Shown: positions 1-8,037, numbered from the stretch's first letter. The stretch: DNA of 8,649 nt from Porphyromonas sp. (GCA_003640335.1 RBKG01000070.1:1-8649); one strand, 5' to 3'. Translations and numbers: made by a program. Notes: generated by a model from the letters alone, not told the origin.

Positions 1-235
1 AAGATTTAATCTATTCCTAAAACACTGAGATTAAAGGCCTAAACACAATCTAAAATCAGAGCCCACGATTGACAAATCTCCGCAAAGGTAGCCACTTTAC
101 TCTAATTATCAAAAAGCACAACACGCTTAACACTTATTCACCCCCCCCAAGAACGACGAAGTATCTGTATTACAACACTATACGTAAAATCAAAAAAAAT
201 AAGACTATTACATCATAGAGCACTCGCCACATAAG
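1..235. other. Intergenic region left of the operon
   Basis: This A/T-rich stretch has no open frame of convincing length and no resemblance to a protein, tRNA or rRNA that I can recognise. Apart from the leftward promoter at 83-112, it contains a run of eight C (141-148) and a run of eight A (192-199). It separates the rplQ terminator from whatever gene begins to the left. Confidence 0.6.
83..112 (-). promoter_or_regulatory. Bacteroidota-type promoter for the next leftward unit
   Basis: On the minus strand there is a TACCTTTG box (83-90), an exact TAnnTTTG match to the -7 element known for the Bacteroides primary sigma factor. A TTG (110-112), preceded by more Ts, lies 19 nt upstream as the -33 element. 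Transcription should start near 74-78 and run off the left edge. No ATG occurs in the minus-strand leader that remains in the window, so the gene it serves lies outside and has a leader of at least about 75 nt. It sits beyond the rplQ terminator, which fits a separate unit. The box match is seen directly; promoter activity is inferred. Confidence 0.6.
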
Positions 236-276
236 AAAATCCCCCAGCTGAGTTTAACACTCAACTGGGGGATTTT
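236..276 (-). terminator. Intrinsic terminator after rplQ, near-symmetric
   Basis: A long inverted repeat has arms 236-247 and 265-276, which are 12 bp and perfectly complementary (AAAATCCCCCAG / CTGGGGGATTTT). After a single C/A mismatch come inner arms 249-253 and 259-263 and a 5-nt loop (254-258). Its G/C-rich core followed by a T-run on each strand is the classic rho-independent form. It lies 19 nt downstream of the rplQ stop, so it should end the ribosomal operon transcript. Because A/T runs flank both sides, it could also stop transcription entering from the left. Confidence 0.9.
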
Positions 277-295
277 ACAAGGCTTAGTCTGACGA

Positions 296-757
296 CTATT
301 CAGCAGACGCTTCAGCAGCAGGAGCAGCTTCGCTCTTACCGCTACCACGACGTGAACGACGAGTCTTAGCAGCCTTCTTCTCTTCCTTAGCGTAAGTAGC
401 GTTGAAGTCTACAAGCTCGATGAAGCACATCTGAGCGTTGTCACCAAGACGATTACCAGTCTTGAGGATACGAGTGTATCCACCTGGACGGTCGCCAACC
501 TTAGCAACTACAGTGCTGAAAAGTTCCTTAACAGCATACTTATTTTGTAGCTCAGCGAAGACAACACGACGAGCGTGAGTAGAGTCTTCCTTAGCACGAG
601 TAACCATTGGTTCTACATATACACGGAGAGCCTTAGCCTTAGCAAGCGTAGTAAAGATGCGCTTGTGTAGGATGAGAGACGCAGCCATGTTAGAGAGAAG
701 AGCTTCGCGGTGAGCCTTCTTACGACCAAGGTGATTGAATTTCTTATTATGTCTCAT
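296..757 (-). CDS. rplQ: 50S ribosomal protein L17
   Basis: This encodes bL17, a large-subunit protein near the peptide exit tunnel, 153 aa. The start [20 protein letters not shown] is the family signature, and the core continues with [21 protein letters not shown] (about residues 22-42) and the [11 protein letters not shown] block (89-99). After about residue 120 there is a tail that is first basic ([12 protein letters not shown]) and then Ala/Glu-rich. Such an extension makes the protein longer than the E. coli form (about 127 aa) and is common in Bacteroidota. It is the last gene of the operon, 9 nt after rpoA and followed by the terminator at 236-276. No Shine-Dalgarno precedes the start; upstream is A/T-rich. 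Confidence 0.97.
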   Translation of the reverse strand: MRHNKKFNHLGRKKAHREALLSNMAASLILHKRIFTTLAKAKALRVYVEPMVTRAKEDSTHARRVVFAELQNKYAVKELFSTVVAKVGDRPGGYTRILKTGNRLGDNAQMCFIELVDFNATYAKEEKKAAKTRRSRRGSGKSEAAPAAEASAE

Positions 758-766
758 TTTTAGTCT

Positions 767-1753
767 TTAATCTAAATTGTACTTACTAACATCCATACCG
801 AAGTGCAAGTTCAAGCGGTCAAGCAGTTCTTGCAGTTCGTCTTGGCTCTTCTTACCGAAGTTACGGAACTTGAGTAGGTCCTCCTTCTGGATTTGTACCA
901 AATCACCTAGAGTTAGGATTTCAGCTGCTTGTAGGCAGTTGAGTGCACGCACAGAGAGGTCAAGATCCTTAAGCTCTTGCTTAAGTAAATCACGCACCTG
1001 AGCATCTGCAGCATCCTCATCATCAGCATCGGTAACAAGGTCTTCAATAGAGATTTCTCTATCAGTGAAGAGTAAGAAGTGCTCGATAAGAATACGAGCA
1101 GACTCCTTAAGCGCATCCTGAGGGTGAATACTACCATCAGTAGTAATCTCAAGGATTAGCTTCTCATAGTCAGTCTTCTGACCTACACGATAGTTCTCAG
1201 TGAAGTACTTCACATTGCGGATAGGCGTGTAGATAGAGTCAATAGCTAGTACCTGTACATCATCGTACTTGCCGTGCTTCTCATCAGCAGGCACATAACC
1301 ACGTCCCTTGTCGATAGTCACTGTGATGCTGAAACTCTTTTCTTCATCGATGTGACAAATAACAAGTTCAGGGTTCAATACCTGAAAGTGAGAAAGCTTA
1401 GCAGAGAGGTCACCAGCAAGGAACTCAGTCTTGCCACCACCTACTTCAAGGGTAACAGTCTCTTCGTCTGTACCCGAAGCAATTGAAGAGAAACGAACCT
1501 GCTTAAGGTTAAGAATAATGTTAGTAACATCCTCCAAGACACCCGGAATAGTAGCAAATTCATGATTTACGCCCTCAATCTTAATAGACGAGATAGCGTA
1601 CCCTTCGAGTGAGGAAAGGAGAATACGACGGAGTGCATTACCAATAGTAATACCATAGCCCGGCTCGAGTGGGCGAAACTCAAACTTTGCGAATGAGTTC
1701 GTCGCCTCCATCATGATAACGTTTTCGGGTCTCTGAAATGCTAGTATTGCCAT
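767..1753 (-). CDS. rpoA: DNA-directed RNA polymerase subunit alpha
   Basis: This is the alpha subunit, 328 aa, whose dimer seeds assembly of core RNA polymerase. The N-terminal domain (about 1-235) carries the dimerisation motif [20 protein letters not shown] (24-43) and [10 protein letters not shown]. It also has [13 protein letters not shown] (76-88), GRGYVP (150-155) and [13 protein letters not shown] (171-183). An acidic linker (about 237-252, DADDEDAAD) leads to the C-terminal domain with [11 protein letters not shown] (264-274) and [11 protein letters not shown] (293-303). R269 aligns with E. coli R265, the key contact for UP elements and activators. The start MAILAFQ is typical of Bacteroidota. 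It sits between rpsD (16-nt gap) and rplQ, as in most alpha operons. Confidence 0.98.
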   Translation of the reverse strand: MAILAFQRPENVIMMEATNSFAKFEFRPLEPGYGITIGNALRRILLSSLEGYAISSIKIEGVNHEFATIPGVLEDVTNIILNLKQVRFSSIASGTDEETVTLEVGGGKTEFLAGDLSAKLSHFQVLNPELVICHIDEEKSFSITVTIDKGRGYVPADEKHGKYDDVQVLAIDSIYTPIRNVKYFTENYRVGQKTDYEKLILEITTDGSIHPQDALKESARILIEHFLLFTDREISIEDLVTDADDEDAADAQVRDLLKQELKDLDLSVRALNCLQAAEILTLGDLVQIQKEDLLKFRNFGKKSQDELQELLDRLNLHFGMDVSKYNLD

Positions 1754-1769
1754 GTGATCTGTCAGATTA

Positions 1770-2378
1770 TTAGTTCTTAGAATACAGTTCGACGATTAAC
1801 TGTTCCTTGATTTCTTCAGGGATATCAGCACGCTCTGGGATATGAAGGAATGTACCAGCCATCTTGCTGTTGTCCCATTCAAGCCAAGCGTACTTGCTGT
1901 GGTTGAAGCCAGCGAGAGAGTTCTCGATTACTTCGAGGCTCTTGCTACGCTCACGCACACCTACTACCTGACCAGGCTTAACTGTATATGAAGGGATGTT
2001 CACAACCTGACCATCAACAACGATGTGGCAGTGAGAAACGAGCTGACGAGCAGCAGCACGGCTACGAGCTAGACCTAGACGGAAAGCAACGTTGTCGAGA
2101 CGGCACTCGAGAAGCTGAAGAAGTACCTCACCGGTAACACCCTTGCTACGTTGAGCCTTGTCAAAGAGGTTGCGGAACTGCTTTTCGAGCACACCGTAAG
2201 TGTACTTAGCCTTCTGCTTCTCCTTGAGCTGAACACCATATTCACTAGTCTTACGACGGCGGTTTTGTCCGTGCTGACCAGGAGGATAGTTCTTCTTAGT
2301 TAGAACCTTATCTGCGCCGAAGATAGGAGCACCTAGCTTACGAGCAATCTTAGATTTTGGACCTGTATATCTTGCCAT
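1770..2378 (-). CDS. rpsD: 30S ribosomal protein S4
   Basis: This is uS4, 202 aa, a primary 16S rRNA binder that starts assembly of the 5' domain; in E. coli and Bacillus it also represses its own mRNA. The N-terminus [16 protein letters not shown] is canonical. The [13 protein letters not shown] block is at 31-43. The S4 RNA-binding domain spans about 92-155, with [20 protein letters not shown] (92-111) and VVDG (120-123). Only two cysteines are visible, and the N-terminal zinc-finger cysteines are absent, so this is the zinc-free form. A 207-nt non-coding gap separates it from rpsK, far larger than any other gap in the operon. That suggests its own control region. Confidence 0.98.
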   Translation of the reverse strand: MARYTGPKSKIARKLGAPIFGADKVLTKKNYPPGQHGQNRRRKTSEYGVQLKEKQKAKYTYGVLEKQFRNLFDKAQRSKGVTGEVLLQLLECRLDNVAFRLGLARSRAAARQLVSHCHIVVDGQVVNIPSYTVKPGQVVGVRERSKSLEVIENSLAGFNHSKYAWLEWDNSKMAGTFLHIPERADIPEEIKEQLIVELYSKN

Positions 2379-2585
2379 TTTCTTCTTATTATAATGCGCT
2401 GTCTTACGTTGAGAGCACTCACCAGCGATAGATGAGCTGGGTGCAGCCGCGACCGGTTATGAGGAGAGGGTAATATGAAAGTATAGCCAATCTAAATCAC
2501 CCTAGCTCTCTAGCCCCTCAAGAGAGAGGCGGGCATGAGCTCTCGTAATCTCTGCGCTGTAATTATATTTACGTCAGTTAGTCTA
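2379..2585 (-). promoter_or_regulatory. Structured 207-nt leader upstream of rpsD
   Basis: This untranslated gap between rpsK and rpsD can form several stem-loops on the transcribed strand. One is 2464-2510: 7 bp with a single G-U plus 4 bp, with a 4-nt bulge and a 21-nt loop. A second, 2415-2444, has 5 bp plus 4 bp separated by a 3-nt bulge, with a 9-nt loop. A small CTAG hairpin at 2502-2513 and a CCTC/GAGG hairpin at 2516-2529 use bases that overlap or abut the first stem, so alternative folds are possible. No TAnnTTTG promoter was found here. Autogenous control by S4 is known in other bacteria; applying it here is inference, and no known S4 pseudoknot was recognised. Confidence 0.45.
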
Positions 2586-2972
2586 CTAAGGTTTTCTTCT
2601 CTTAGGAGGACGGCAACCGTTATGTGGCAGTGGAGTAACGTCGATGATTTCGAGTACTTCGATACCAGCAGCATGAATCGTACGAACAGCAGATTCACGA
2701 CCATTACCTGGACCCTTAACGTATACCTTAACCTTGCGCACACCTAGATCGTAAGCGACCTTAGCGCAGTCCTGAGCAGCCATCTGAGCAGCGTAAGGAG
2801 TGTTCTTCTTACTACTGCGGAAGCCCATCTTACCAGCACTTGACCAGCTGATTACTTGACCATCAGCGTTAGTTAGTGAGATAATAATGTTATTGAAAGA
2901 AGAGTGGATGTGAGCTTGACCCACAGCGTCGATACGAACGACCTTCTTCTTAGTTACTGTTTTCTTTGCCAT
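2586..2972 (-). CDS. rpsK: 30S ribosomal protein S11
   Basis: This is uS11, 128 aa, located on the small-subunit platform next to the mRNA E-site, where it works with S18 and S6. Recognised features are [18 protein letters not shown] (21-38), [17 protein letters not shown] (50-66), the [11 protein letters not shown] motif (87-97) and the C-terminal signature [16 protein letters not shown] (112-127). Its length is normal for the family. It begins 8 nt after the rpsM stop, consistent with joint translation. It is followed by the long structured gap before rpsD. The start MAKKTV is the only sensible one; a weak AGGT lies upstream, but no real Shine-Dalgarno. Confidence 0.98.
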   Translation of the reverse strand: MAKKTVTKKKVVRIDAVGQAHIHSSFNNIIISLTNADGQVISWSSAGKMGFRSSKKNTPYAAQMAAQDCAKVAYDLGVRKVKVYVKGPGNGRESAVRTIHAAGIEVLEIIDVTPLPHNGCRPPKRRKP

Positions 2973-2980
2973 ATTACCTA

Positions 2981-3361
2981 TTACTTAGTAGCCTTCTTCT
3001 TATTTGCAACAGTCTTCTTCTTACCCTTACGAGTACGAGCGTTATTCTTAGTGCTCTGTCCACGAAGAGGGAGACCGATACGGTGACGAACACCACGATA
3101 ACAACCGATGTCCATCAGACGCTTGATGTTTAGAGAGATTTCACTACGGAGATCACCCTCTACCTTGTAGTCTGCACCGATAACTTCACGGATAGCAGCA
3201 GCCTGATCGTCTGTCCAGTCCTTAACCTTGATGTTACGGTCTACACCAGCTTTATCAAGGATCTTAGCTGAACTGCTACGACCGATACCAAAGATATAGG
3301 TCAAGGCAATTTCTCCTCTTTTGTTTTGTGGCAGGTCAACGCCGACAATTCTTATAGCCAT
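2981..3361 (-). CDS. rpsM: 30S ribosomal protein S13
   Basis: This is uS13, 126 aa, a head protein of the small subunit that contacts the P-site tRNA and forms bridges to L5. The sequence opens [20 protein letters not shown], followed by the FGIGRSSA-like turn (24-32) of the helix-two-turn-helix fold. The family signature [17 protein letters not shown] is at 86-102, then [10 protein letters not shown] at 104-113. The lysine-rich tail ([13 protein letters not shown]) is the usual extension that reaches tRNA in the ribosome. Length is typical. It heads the alpha part of the operon, 31 nt after rpmJ. No separate promoter was visible in that gap, so read-through from the spc part is expected. Confidence 0.98.
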   Translation of the reverse strand: MAIRIVGVDLPQNKRGEIALTYIFGIGRSSSAKILDKAGVDRNIKVKDWTDDQAAAIREVIGADYKVEGDLRSEISLNIKRLMDIGCYRGVRHRIGLPLRGQSTKNNARTRKGKKKTVANKKKATK

Positions 3362-3392
3362 ACTTATTATTTAGATATTTGATGACAAATTA

Positions 3393-3509
3393 CTAACCCT
3401 GACGTTGCTTGAACTTAGGGTTCTTCTTGTTAATAACATACAGGCGACCCTTGCGACGCACAATCTTGCAGTCGTCGGTACGCTTCTTTAGAGATGCTCT
3501 TACTTTCAT
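3393..3509 (-). CDS. rpmJ: 50S ribosomal protein L36, zinc-free form
   Basis: This 38-aa gene was read directly from the gap between infA and rpsM. It starts [15 protein letters not shown] and ends with [13 protein letters not shown] and a TAG stop. bL36 is the smallest large-subunit protein and supports the 23S rRNA core near the GTPase-associated region. Family members that bind zinc have three Cys and one His. Here only C14 remains: the other positions are T11, N27 and F33, and there is one extra residue before the PK motif. It is therefore the zinc-independent type, common in Bacteroidota. It lies 13 nt after infA and 31 nt before rpsM, the standard place. Confidence 0.96.
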   Translation of the reverse strand: MKVRASLKKRTDDCKIVRRKGRLYVINKKNPKFKQRQG

Positions 3510-3522
3510 ATTTTTATAGAGT

Positions 3523-3741
3523 TTACTTGTATCTGAATGATATTCTGCCCTTAGTGAGGTCGTAGGGAGACATCTCTACTTTCACTCTGTCCCCAGGGAG
3601 GATTTTGATATAATGCATACGCATCTTACCTGATATGTGGGCGATGATTTGATGCCCACTCTCTAGCTCCACTCTGAACATTGAGTTCGATAGCGATTCT
3701 GTTACTACGCCGTCTAGTTCTATTGCAGCTTGTTTCGACAT
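3523..3741 (-). CDS. infA: Translation initiation factor IF-1
   Basis: IF-1 is 72 aa, a single OB-fold that occupies the ribosomal A site and cooperates with IF-2 and IF-3 in forming the initiation complex. The sequence [20 protein letters not shown], then [20 protein letters not shown] (21-40), [20 protein letters not shown] (40-59) and [13 protein letters not shown] (60-72) matches the family from end to end at the standard length. Most relatives have K after the initial M, or MAK; here it is MSK. It sits 17 nt after map and 13 nt before rpmJ, the order found in Bacteroidota and many Firmicutes. In E. coli it is located elsewhere. Confidence 0.98.
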   Translation of the reverse strand: MSKQAAIELDGVVTESLSNSMFRVELESGHQIIAHISGKMRMHYIKILPGDRVKVEMSPYDLTKGRISFRYK

Positions 3742-3758
3742 ATATAAATAGTTACCTT

Positions 3759-4544
3759 TTAGAATTCTCTATCACCAAGTACCTCGGCGATAAAATCAAA
3801 CGAAGAGAGGATGTCAGCCTTTCCGTCACGAATAGCCACACAATGCTCAAAGTGAGCACTTGGCTTGCGTGTCTTAGTGCGGATAGTCCAGCCATCACGC
3901 TCTTGTACCACGTTCTTGCTACCAATGTTAATCATTGGCTCGATACAGATGCACATGCCATTACGGAGCTCTGTACCCGTACCACGCTTACCGTAGTTAG
4001 GTACTTCTGGGCTCTCATGCAGATTAACACCGATACCATGACCCGTTAGCTCACGCACTACGTGATAGCCACGAGCTTCGCAGTAGCGCTGAACAGCATA
4101 ACCAATATCTCCAGTACGATTACCAGCGACAGCCTGCTCGATACCTACATAAAGAGATTCCTTAGTCGTCTTGAGGAGCTTATGCACCTCTTCACTAATC
4201 TCTCCTACTGCAAAAGTATAAGCACTATCACCAGTAAAGCCTGCTAGTTTAGTTCCACAGTCCAAAGTCACGATATCCCCCTCTTGGAGAATAGTCTTAT
4301 GACTAGGAATACCGTGTACAACTTGGTCGTTTACGGATATACACATGCTACCGGGAAAACCTTGATAACCAAGGAATGCTGGCGTAGCACCATGATCGCG
4401 TATGAACTCTTCTGCACGCTTATCAAGCGTCTTCGTAGAGACTCCTGGAGCGATTATCTTAGCAACCTCTGCGAGCGTGCGACCAACAAGTTGGTTCGCA
4501 GCGCGCATAAGTTCTATTTCTTCGTCTGTCTTGAGATAAATCAT
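3759..4544 (-). CDS. map: Methionine aminopeptidase, type I
   Basis: This 261-aa cytosolic metalloprotease removes the initiator methionine from nascent proteins once they are deformylated and the second residue is small. All five metal ligands of the pita-bread fold are visible: D95 (TLDCG), D106 (TGDSA), H169 (TGHGIG), E202 (IEPM) and E233 (HFEHCVAI). The substrate-binding H78 in VVHGIP is also present. There is no N-terminal zinc-finger extension and no type II insert, so it is type I. The gene begins only 5 nt after the secY stop, which suggests translational coupling, and precedes infA by 17 nt. The secY-map-infA-rpmJ order is a well-known arrangement. Confidence 0.98.
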   Translation of the reverse strand: MIYLKTDEEIELMRAANQLVGRTLAEVAKIIAPGVSTKTLDKRAEEFIRDHGATPAFLGYQGFPGSMCISVNDQVVHGIPSHKTILQEGDIVTLDCGTKLAGFTGDSAYTFAVGEISEEVHKLLKTTKESLYVGIEQAVAGNRTGDIGYAVQRYCEARGYHVVRELTGHGIGVNLHESPEVPNYGKRGTGTELRNGMCICIEPMINIGSKNVVQERDGWTIRTKTRKPSAHFEHCVAIRDGKADILSSFDFIAEVLGDREF

Positions 4545-4549
4545 AACAC

Positions 4550-5890
4550 TTAGTATGCCGATACTGATCCTGAACGACCCTTGATGCGACCAGTCTTCAG
4601 TAGACCATCATAATGACGGTTCAAGAGGTGACTCTCAATCTGCTGGAGTGTGTCAAGCACAACGCCAACGAGGATTAGAAGAGAAGTACCACCAAAGAAC
4701 TGAGCGAATGCATGGTTCACTCCTGCCATACGAGCGAATGCTGGCAAGATAGCGACTAAGGCCAAGAAAATAGCACCAGGAAGCGTAATACGTTCCATGA
4801 TTGTGCTGATAAAGTTAGCCGTAGCCTTACCTGGCTTCACACCGGGGATAAACCCATTATTACGCTTAAGGTCCTCAGCCATCTGCTGTGGGTTAATCGT
4901 AATAGCTGTATAGAAGTAAGTAAAGATGAGAATCAGTAATGCCACAACGAAATTATACCAAAAACCATTCACATCACTCATAGCATGGAAGACAGGGCTT
5001 TCCTGTGCTGTGGAAGATAGACCTCCTAGCATAATAGGAAGCATCATAATAGCCTGAGCGAAGATGATAGGCATCACATTGGCAGCATTTACTTTTAGGG
5101 GAATATACTGGCGGGCGCCACCATACTGCTTATTACCTACTACACGCTTAGCGTACTGTACTGGCACTCGGCGAGCACCTTGCACGAGGAGGATAGCACC
5201 TCCGATAACGACAAGCATAATCAATATCTCTACAAGCATATAAACTAGACCACCTGCAGTCTCGCTAAGACGAGAGCTGAGTTCGCCAAGGAATGCTCCT
5301 GGCAAACGCGAGATGATACCAATCATGATGATAATAGAGACCCCATTACCAAGACCCTTATCGGTGATACGCTCACCGAGCCATAGTACGAACATACTAC
5401 CAGCAGCCATGATGATTGTAGCGAACACCATAAAGCCGATGCCTTCTGGAGCTACGCCCCCAGCACGAGCAATCTGATGCTGCAAGTTCACCAAGAAACC
5501 AGGACCTTGAACGAGCAGTAATATGACAGTTAGATAACGTGTCCATTGGTCAATCTTACGACGACCGCTCTCGCCCTCGTGCTGAAGCTTCTGCATAGAA
5601 GGCACCACGATAGCAGCGAGTTGCATCACGATAGACGCCGATATATAAGGCATGATACCTAGGGCGAATATCGAAGCATTAGAGAACGCGCCACCAGAGA
5701 ACATATCCATCAACGCCAACAGACCGCTCTCAGTCTGCTGACTGAGTGCTGTTAGGGTTTTAGGATCGATACCGGGGATTACGATGTAAGTCCCTAGTCG
5801 GTATATGATTACAAAGAATAGGGTGACAAGGATACGCTTACGCAGTTCCTCCACAGCCCATATATTCTTGATTGTCTCGATAAAGCGCAT
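4550..5890 (-). CDS. secY: Sec translocase channel subunit SecY
   Basis: SecY, 446 aa, is the inner-membrane pore through which SecA or the ribosome passes unfolded proteins. Ten hydrophobic segments can be traced, at roughly 20-40, 73-97, 118-136, 152-171, 180-200, 214-237, 271-291, 313-332, 371-390 and 396-418. Between segments 1 and 2 is the plug region (about 55-70). Signatures include GIMPYISASIVMQLAAIVVP (78-97), GLGNGVSIIIMIGIIS (179-194), the RRVPVQYAKR loop (240-249) and RNNGFIPGVKPGKAT (343-357), the last two being cytoplasmic loops that contact SecA or the ribosome. The start MRFIETIKNIW is typical. It follows rplO by 15 nt. Confidence 0.98.
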   Translation of the reverse strand: MRFIETIKNIWAVEELRKRILVTLFFVIIYRLGTYIVIPGIDPKTLTALSQQTESGLLALMDMFSGGAFSNASIFALGIMPYISASIVMQLAAIVVPSMQKLQHEGESGRRKIDQWTRYLTVILLLVQGPGFLVNLQHQIARAGGVAPEGIGFMVFATIIMAAGSMFVLWLGERITDKGLGNGVSIIIMIGIISRLPGAFLGELSSRLSETAGGLVYMLVEILIMLVVIGGAILLVQGARRVPVQYAKRVVGNKQYGGARQYIPLKVNAANVMPIIFAQAIMMLPIMLGGLSSTAQESPVFHAMSDVNGFWYNFVVALLILIFTYFYTAITINPQQMAEDLKRNNGFIPGVKPGKATANFISTIMERITLPGAIFLALVAILPAFARMAGVNHAFAQFFGGTSLLILVGVVLDTLQQIESHLLNRHYDGLLKTGRIKGRSGSVSAY

Positions 5891-5905
5891 AAGATACTCT
5901 CTTTA

Positions 5906-6352
5906 TTATAATTTCTCAACAGAACCGCCAGCAGCGATGATAGCTGCTTCTGCACTCTTACTGAAAGCGTGAGCCTTCACTGTAAGCTTAGCTGTTAGGC
6001 TACCATTACCTAGTACCTTAACGAGCTTCTTTGAGCTTACTAGACCAGCTTCTGCTAGAGCTACTGGGCAAATAGCTTCAAGGTTCTTAGCTTCTGCTAG
6101 TGCCTGAAGCGTTGAGAGGTTGATTGGAGCGTACTCTACACGATTGATGTTCTTGAAGCCGAACTTAGGTAGACGACGCTGAATAGGCATCTGACCACCT
6201 TCGAAACCGATCTTCTTTGAATAACCTGAACGGCTCTTAGCCCCCTTGTGACCACGAGTAGAAGTACCACCGAGACCAGAACCAGGACCACGACCAATTC
6301 TCTTACGTGTCTTGACAGAGCCTTCTGCAGGCTTAAGACTTGATAGATTCAT
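5906..6352 (-). CDS. rplO: 50S ribosomal protein L15
   Basis: This is uL15, 148 aa, a late-assembly large-subunit protein with a long, extended glycine/arginine-rich N-terminus that threads into 23S rRNA. That arm is obvious: MNLSSLKPAEGSV, then RKRIGRGPGSGLGGTSTRGH (17-36) and GYSKKIGFEGGQMPIQRRLP (43-62). The globular C-terminal half (about 75-148) follows, ending AAGGSVEKL. Length is normal. It lies between rpmD (24-nt gap) and secY (15-nt gap), the invariant spc operon position. Only an A-rich stretch without a Shine-Dalgarno precedes the start. Confidence 0.98.
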   Translation of the reverse strand: MNLSSLKPAEGSVKTRKRIGRGPGSGLGGTSTRGHKGAKSRSGYSKKIGFEGGQMPIQRRLPKFGFKNINRVEYAPINLSTLQALAEAKNLEAICPVALAEAGLVSSKKLVKVLGNGSLTAKLTVKAHAFSKSAEAAIIAAGGSVEKL

Positions 6353-6376
6353 ATCTTAGAGTTGATTCGTTTATTA

Positions 6377-6553
6377 TTATTCTACTACCTTAACGAGGTG
6401 CTTAACCGCACTGATCATACCACGGATTTGTGGAGTGTCATTGTGTTCCTTTACACGGTTGAGCTTCTTTAGACCTAAAGCCTTAAGCGTTAGCTTCTGT
6501 ACCTTAGGAGACTTGATGCTACTACGCACCTGTACAATCTTAATAGTTGCCAT
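6377..6553 (-). CDS. rpmD: 50S ribosomal protein L30
   Basis: This 58-aa gene was read directly from the gap between rpsE and rplO. It begins MATIKIVQVRSSIKSPKVQK, continues LTLKALGLKKLNRVKEHNDT and ends VKHLVKVVE with a TAA stop. The pattern KI.QV+S.I......Q..TL.ALGL.K+...V.....P.I.GMI..V.HLV.V is the complete uL30 family signature at standard length. The protein is a small alpha-beta component of the large subunit. There are 24 nt to each neighbour. A weak AGGA lies about 9 nt before the start, too poor to call a strong ribosome binding site. Confidence 0.97.
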   Translation of the reverse strand: MATIKIVQVRSSIKSPKVQKLTLKALGLKKLNRVKEHNDTPQIRGMISAVKHLVKVVE

Positions 6554-6577
6554 TTTTTGTTTCCTATTTACTTAATA

Positions 6578-7096
6578 CTAACCCTTGAATACCTTTTCTA
6601 CAGAAATACCACGGTGACGAGCCACTGTTAGTGGGTCACGCATTTCGCAAAGAGCTTGGATAGTTGCCTTTACTAGGTTGTGAGCGTTTGATGAACCCTT
6701 GCTCTTAGCAAGTACGTCATGTACACCTACGCTTTCTAGTACGGCACGCATAGCACCCCCTGCCTTAACCCCTGTACCATGAGAAGCTGGCTTAAGGAAT
6801 ACACGAGCACCACCAAAAGATGTCTGCTGTTCGTGAGGGATAGTACCCTTATGGATAGGTACACGTACGAGGTTCTTCTTAGCTGCTTCTACACCCTTAG
6901 CAATAGCTGCTGATACTTCACCAGCCTTACCAAGACCCCAGCCTACTACACCATCTTCGTTACCTACTACTACGATAGCTGCGAATGTGAACGTACGTCC
7001 ACCCTTCGTTACCTTCGTTACGCGGTTGATAGCTACAAGTCTATCTTTTAGTTCTAAGTCGTTTGTAGACTTAACACGATTTTCAATTCTTGCCAT
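6578..7096 (-). CDS. rpsE: 30S ribosomal protein S5
   Basis: This is uS5, 172 aa, which sits by the decoding site and mRNA entry channel and affects translational fidelity together with S4. The N-terminal double-stranded RNA-binding-like S5 domain contains [20 protein letters not shown] (18-37), [20 protein letters not shown] (40-59) and IPHEQ (86-90). The C-terminal domain has [19 protein letters not shown] (107-125) and [15 protein letters not shown] (135-149). Both halves are intact and the length is typical. It begins 6 nt after rplR, suggesting coupled translation. The start [20 protein letters not shown] is the normal Bacteroidota one. Confidence 0.98.
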   Translation of the reverse strand: MARIENRVKSTNDLELKDRLVAINRVTKVTKGGRTFTFAAIVVVGNEDGVVGWGLGKAGEVSAAIAKGVEAAKKNLVRVPIHKGTIPHEQQTSFGGARVFLKPASHGTGVKAGGAMRAVLESVGVHDVLAKSKGSSNAHNLVKATIQALCEMRDPLTVARHRGISVEKVFKG

Positions 7097-7102
7097 TTGC
7101 GA

Positions 7103-7447
7103 TTAGAATTTGAGTCCTGCTTCGCGAGCACTGTCGGCGAGCTGCTTTACACGACCGTGGTAGAGATACCCATTACGGTCAAACACTACTGTTTCTACTC
7201 CGGCAGCGATAGCAGCCTTAGCTACTTCTGCGCCTACGAGGGCTGCAATTTCCTGCTTTGTGCCCTTTGCTTCTAGCTTCAGTGATGATGCGCTAGCAAG
7301 TGTTACACCTGCTTCATCATCGATAACCTGAGCATAGATTTGCTTATTACTACGGAAAACCGTGAGGCGTGGGCATGAAGCCGTTCCGCTTACCTTGCCG
7401 CGGATACGCGCCTTAATCTTTAGTCTTCTTAATTCCTTCTTTACCAT
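7103..7447 (-). CDS. rplR: 50S ribosomal protein L18
   Basis: This is uL18, 114 aa, which binds 5S rRNA with L5 and brings it into the central protuberance. The basic N-terminus ([20 protein letters not shown], 3-22) leads to the conserved [19 protein letters not shown] (26-44). The C-terminal block is [20 protein letters not shown] (89-108), ending EAGLKF. These are the family signatures at normal length. It follows rplF with a 38-nt gap, the largest in the spc part; I see no promoter or strong hairpin there. It is followed by rpsE after only 6 nt. Confidence 0.98.
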   Translation of the reverse strand: MVKKELRRLKIKARIRGKVSGTASCPRLTVFRSNKQIYAQVIDDEAGVTLASASSLKLEAKGTKQEIAALVGAEVAKAAIAAGVETVVFDRNGYLYHGRVKQLADSAREAGLKF

Positions 7448-7485
7448 GATTACTTTAAGTTTATGGTTTCTGTTAAGCTCGCTGA

Positions 7486-8037
7486 TTACTTACCTGCGCT
7501 CTTACCAGACTTACGACGGAGCACTTCGCCCTCGAACTTGATACCCTTACCCTTATAAGGCTCTGGCTTACGGAATGAACGAATCTTCGTGCAAACCTGA
7601 CCAAGAAGCTGCTTATCTGCAGACTCAAGGATAATAAGAGGGTTCTTGTTACGCTCAGCCTTTGTTTCTACCTTGATTTCCTTAGGAAGCTGTAGGTAGA
7701 TGTTGTGAGTATATCCGAGGACAAGCTCTAGAACCTGACCGTTGTTTGAGGCACGATAACCTACACCAACGAGCTCAAGAGTCTTCGTGAAGCCCTGAGA
7801 CACCCCAGTAACCATATTATTAATAAGTGCACGATAGAGACCATGTAGGCTGCGGTCCTGACGCTCATCGCTCTGACGCTCTACTACTACATGTCCATCT
7901 TCTACCTTTACAATTATACGAGCATCTACAGCCTGCTGTAGTTCGCCCTTTGGACCCTTTACTGTTACTACGCCTTCGTTCAGAGACACAGTTACCCCAG
8001 CAGGGATAGCGATTGGAAGCTTACCAATTCTTGACAT
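7486..8037 (-). CDS. rplF: 50S ribosomal protein L6
   Basis: This is uL6, 183 aa, a two-domain protein at the base of the L7/L12 stalk near the sarcin-ricin loop. The N-terminus [15 protein letters not shown] is diagnostic. [20 protein letters not shown] (64-83) and [12 protein letters not shown] (89-100) mark the duplicated fold. The C-terminal signature [20 protein letters not shown] (157-176) is complete. It lies 18 nt after rpsH. It is the only gene here with a textbook Shine-Dalgarno, AAGGAG at 8046-8051, 8 nt from the start. That is unusual in a phylum where such sites are rare. Confidence 0.98.
   Translation of the reverse strand: MSRIGKLPIAIPAGVTVSLNEGVVTVKGPKGELQQAVDARIIVKVEDGHVVVERQSDERQDRSLHGLYRALINNMVTGVSQGFTKTLELVGVGYRASNNGQVLELVLGYTHNIYLQLPKEIKVETKAERNKNPLIILESADKQLLGQVCTKIRSFRKPEPYKGKGIKFEGEVLRRKSGKSAGK

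Noticed and set aside
2481..2491. TATACTTTC on the minus strand in the rpsK-rpsD gap as a possible internal promoter
   Set aside because: It does not fit TAnnTTTG (wrong spacing and no final G), and no TTG lies at the right distance upstream.
2510..2743. Open frame overlapping the rpsK end and the rpsD leader
   Set aside because: It mostly overlaps rpsK in another frame, and its product has no recognisable features. The rest falls in the structured gap.
4211..4218. TACTTTTG on the minus strand inside map, matching the TAnnTTTG box
   Set aside because: No TTG lies 17-21 nt upstream, and it is inside a conserved coding region.
3681..4553. Plus-strand open frames opposite infA and map (up to 122 codons)
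   Set aside because: They are antisense to highly conserved genes, and the translations look like complement-strand noise without motifs.
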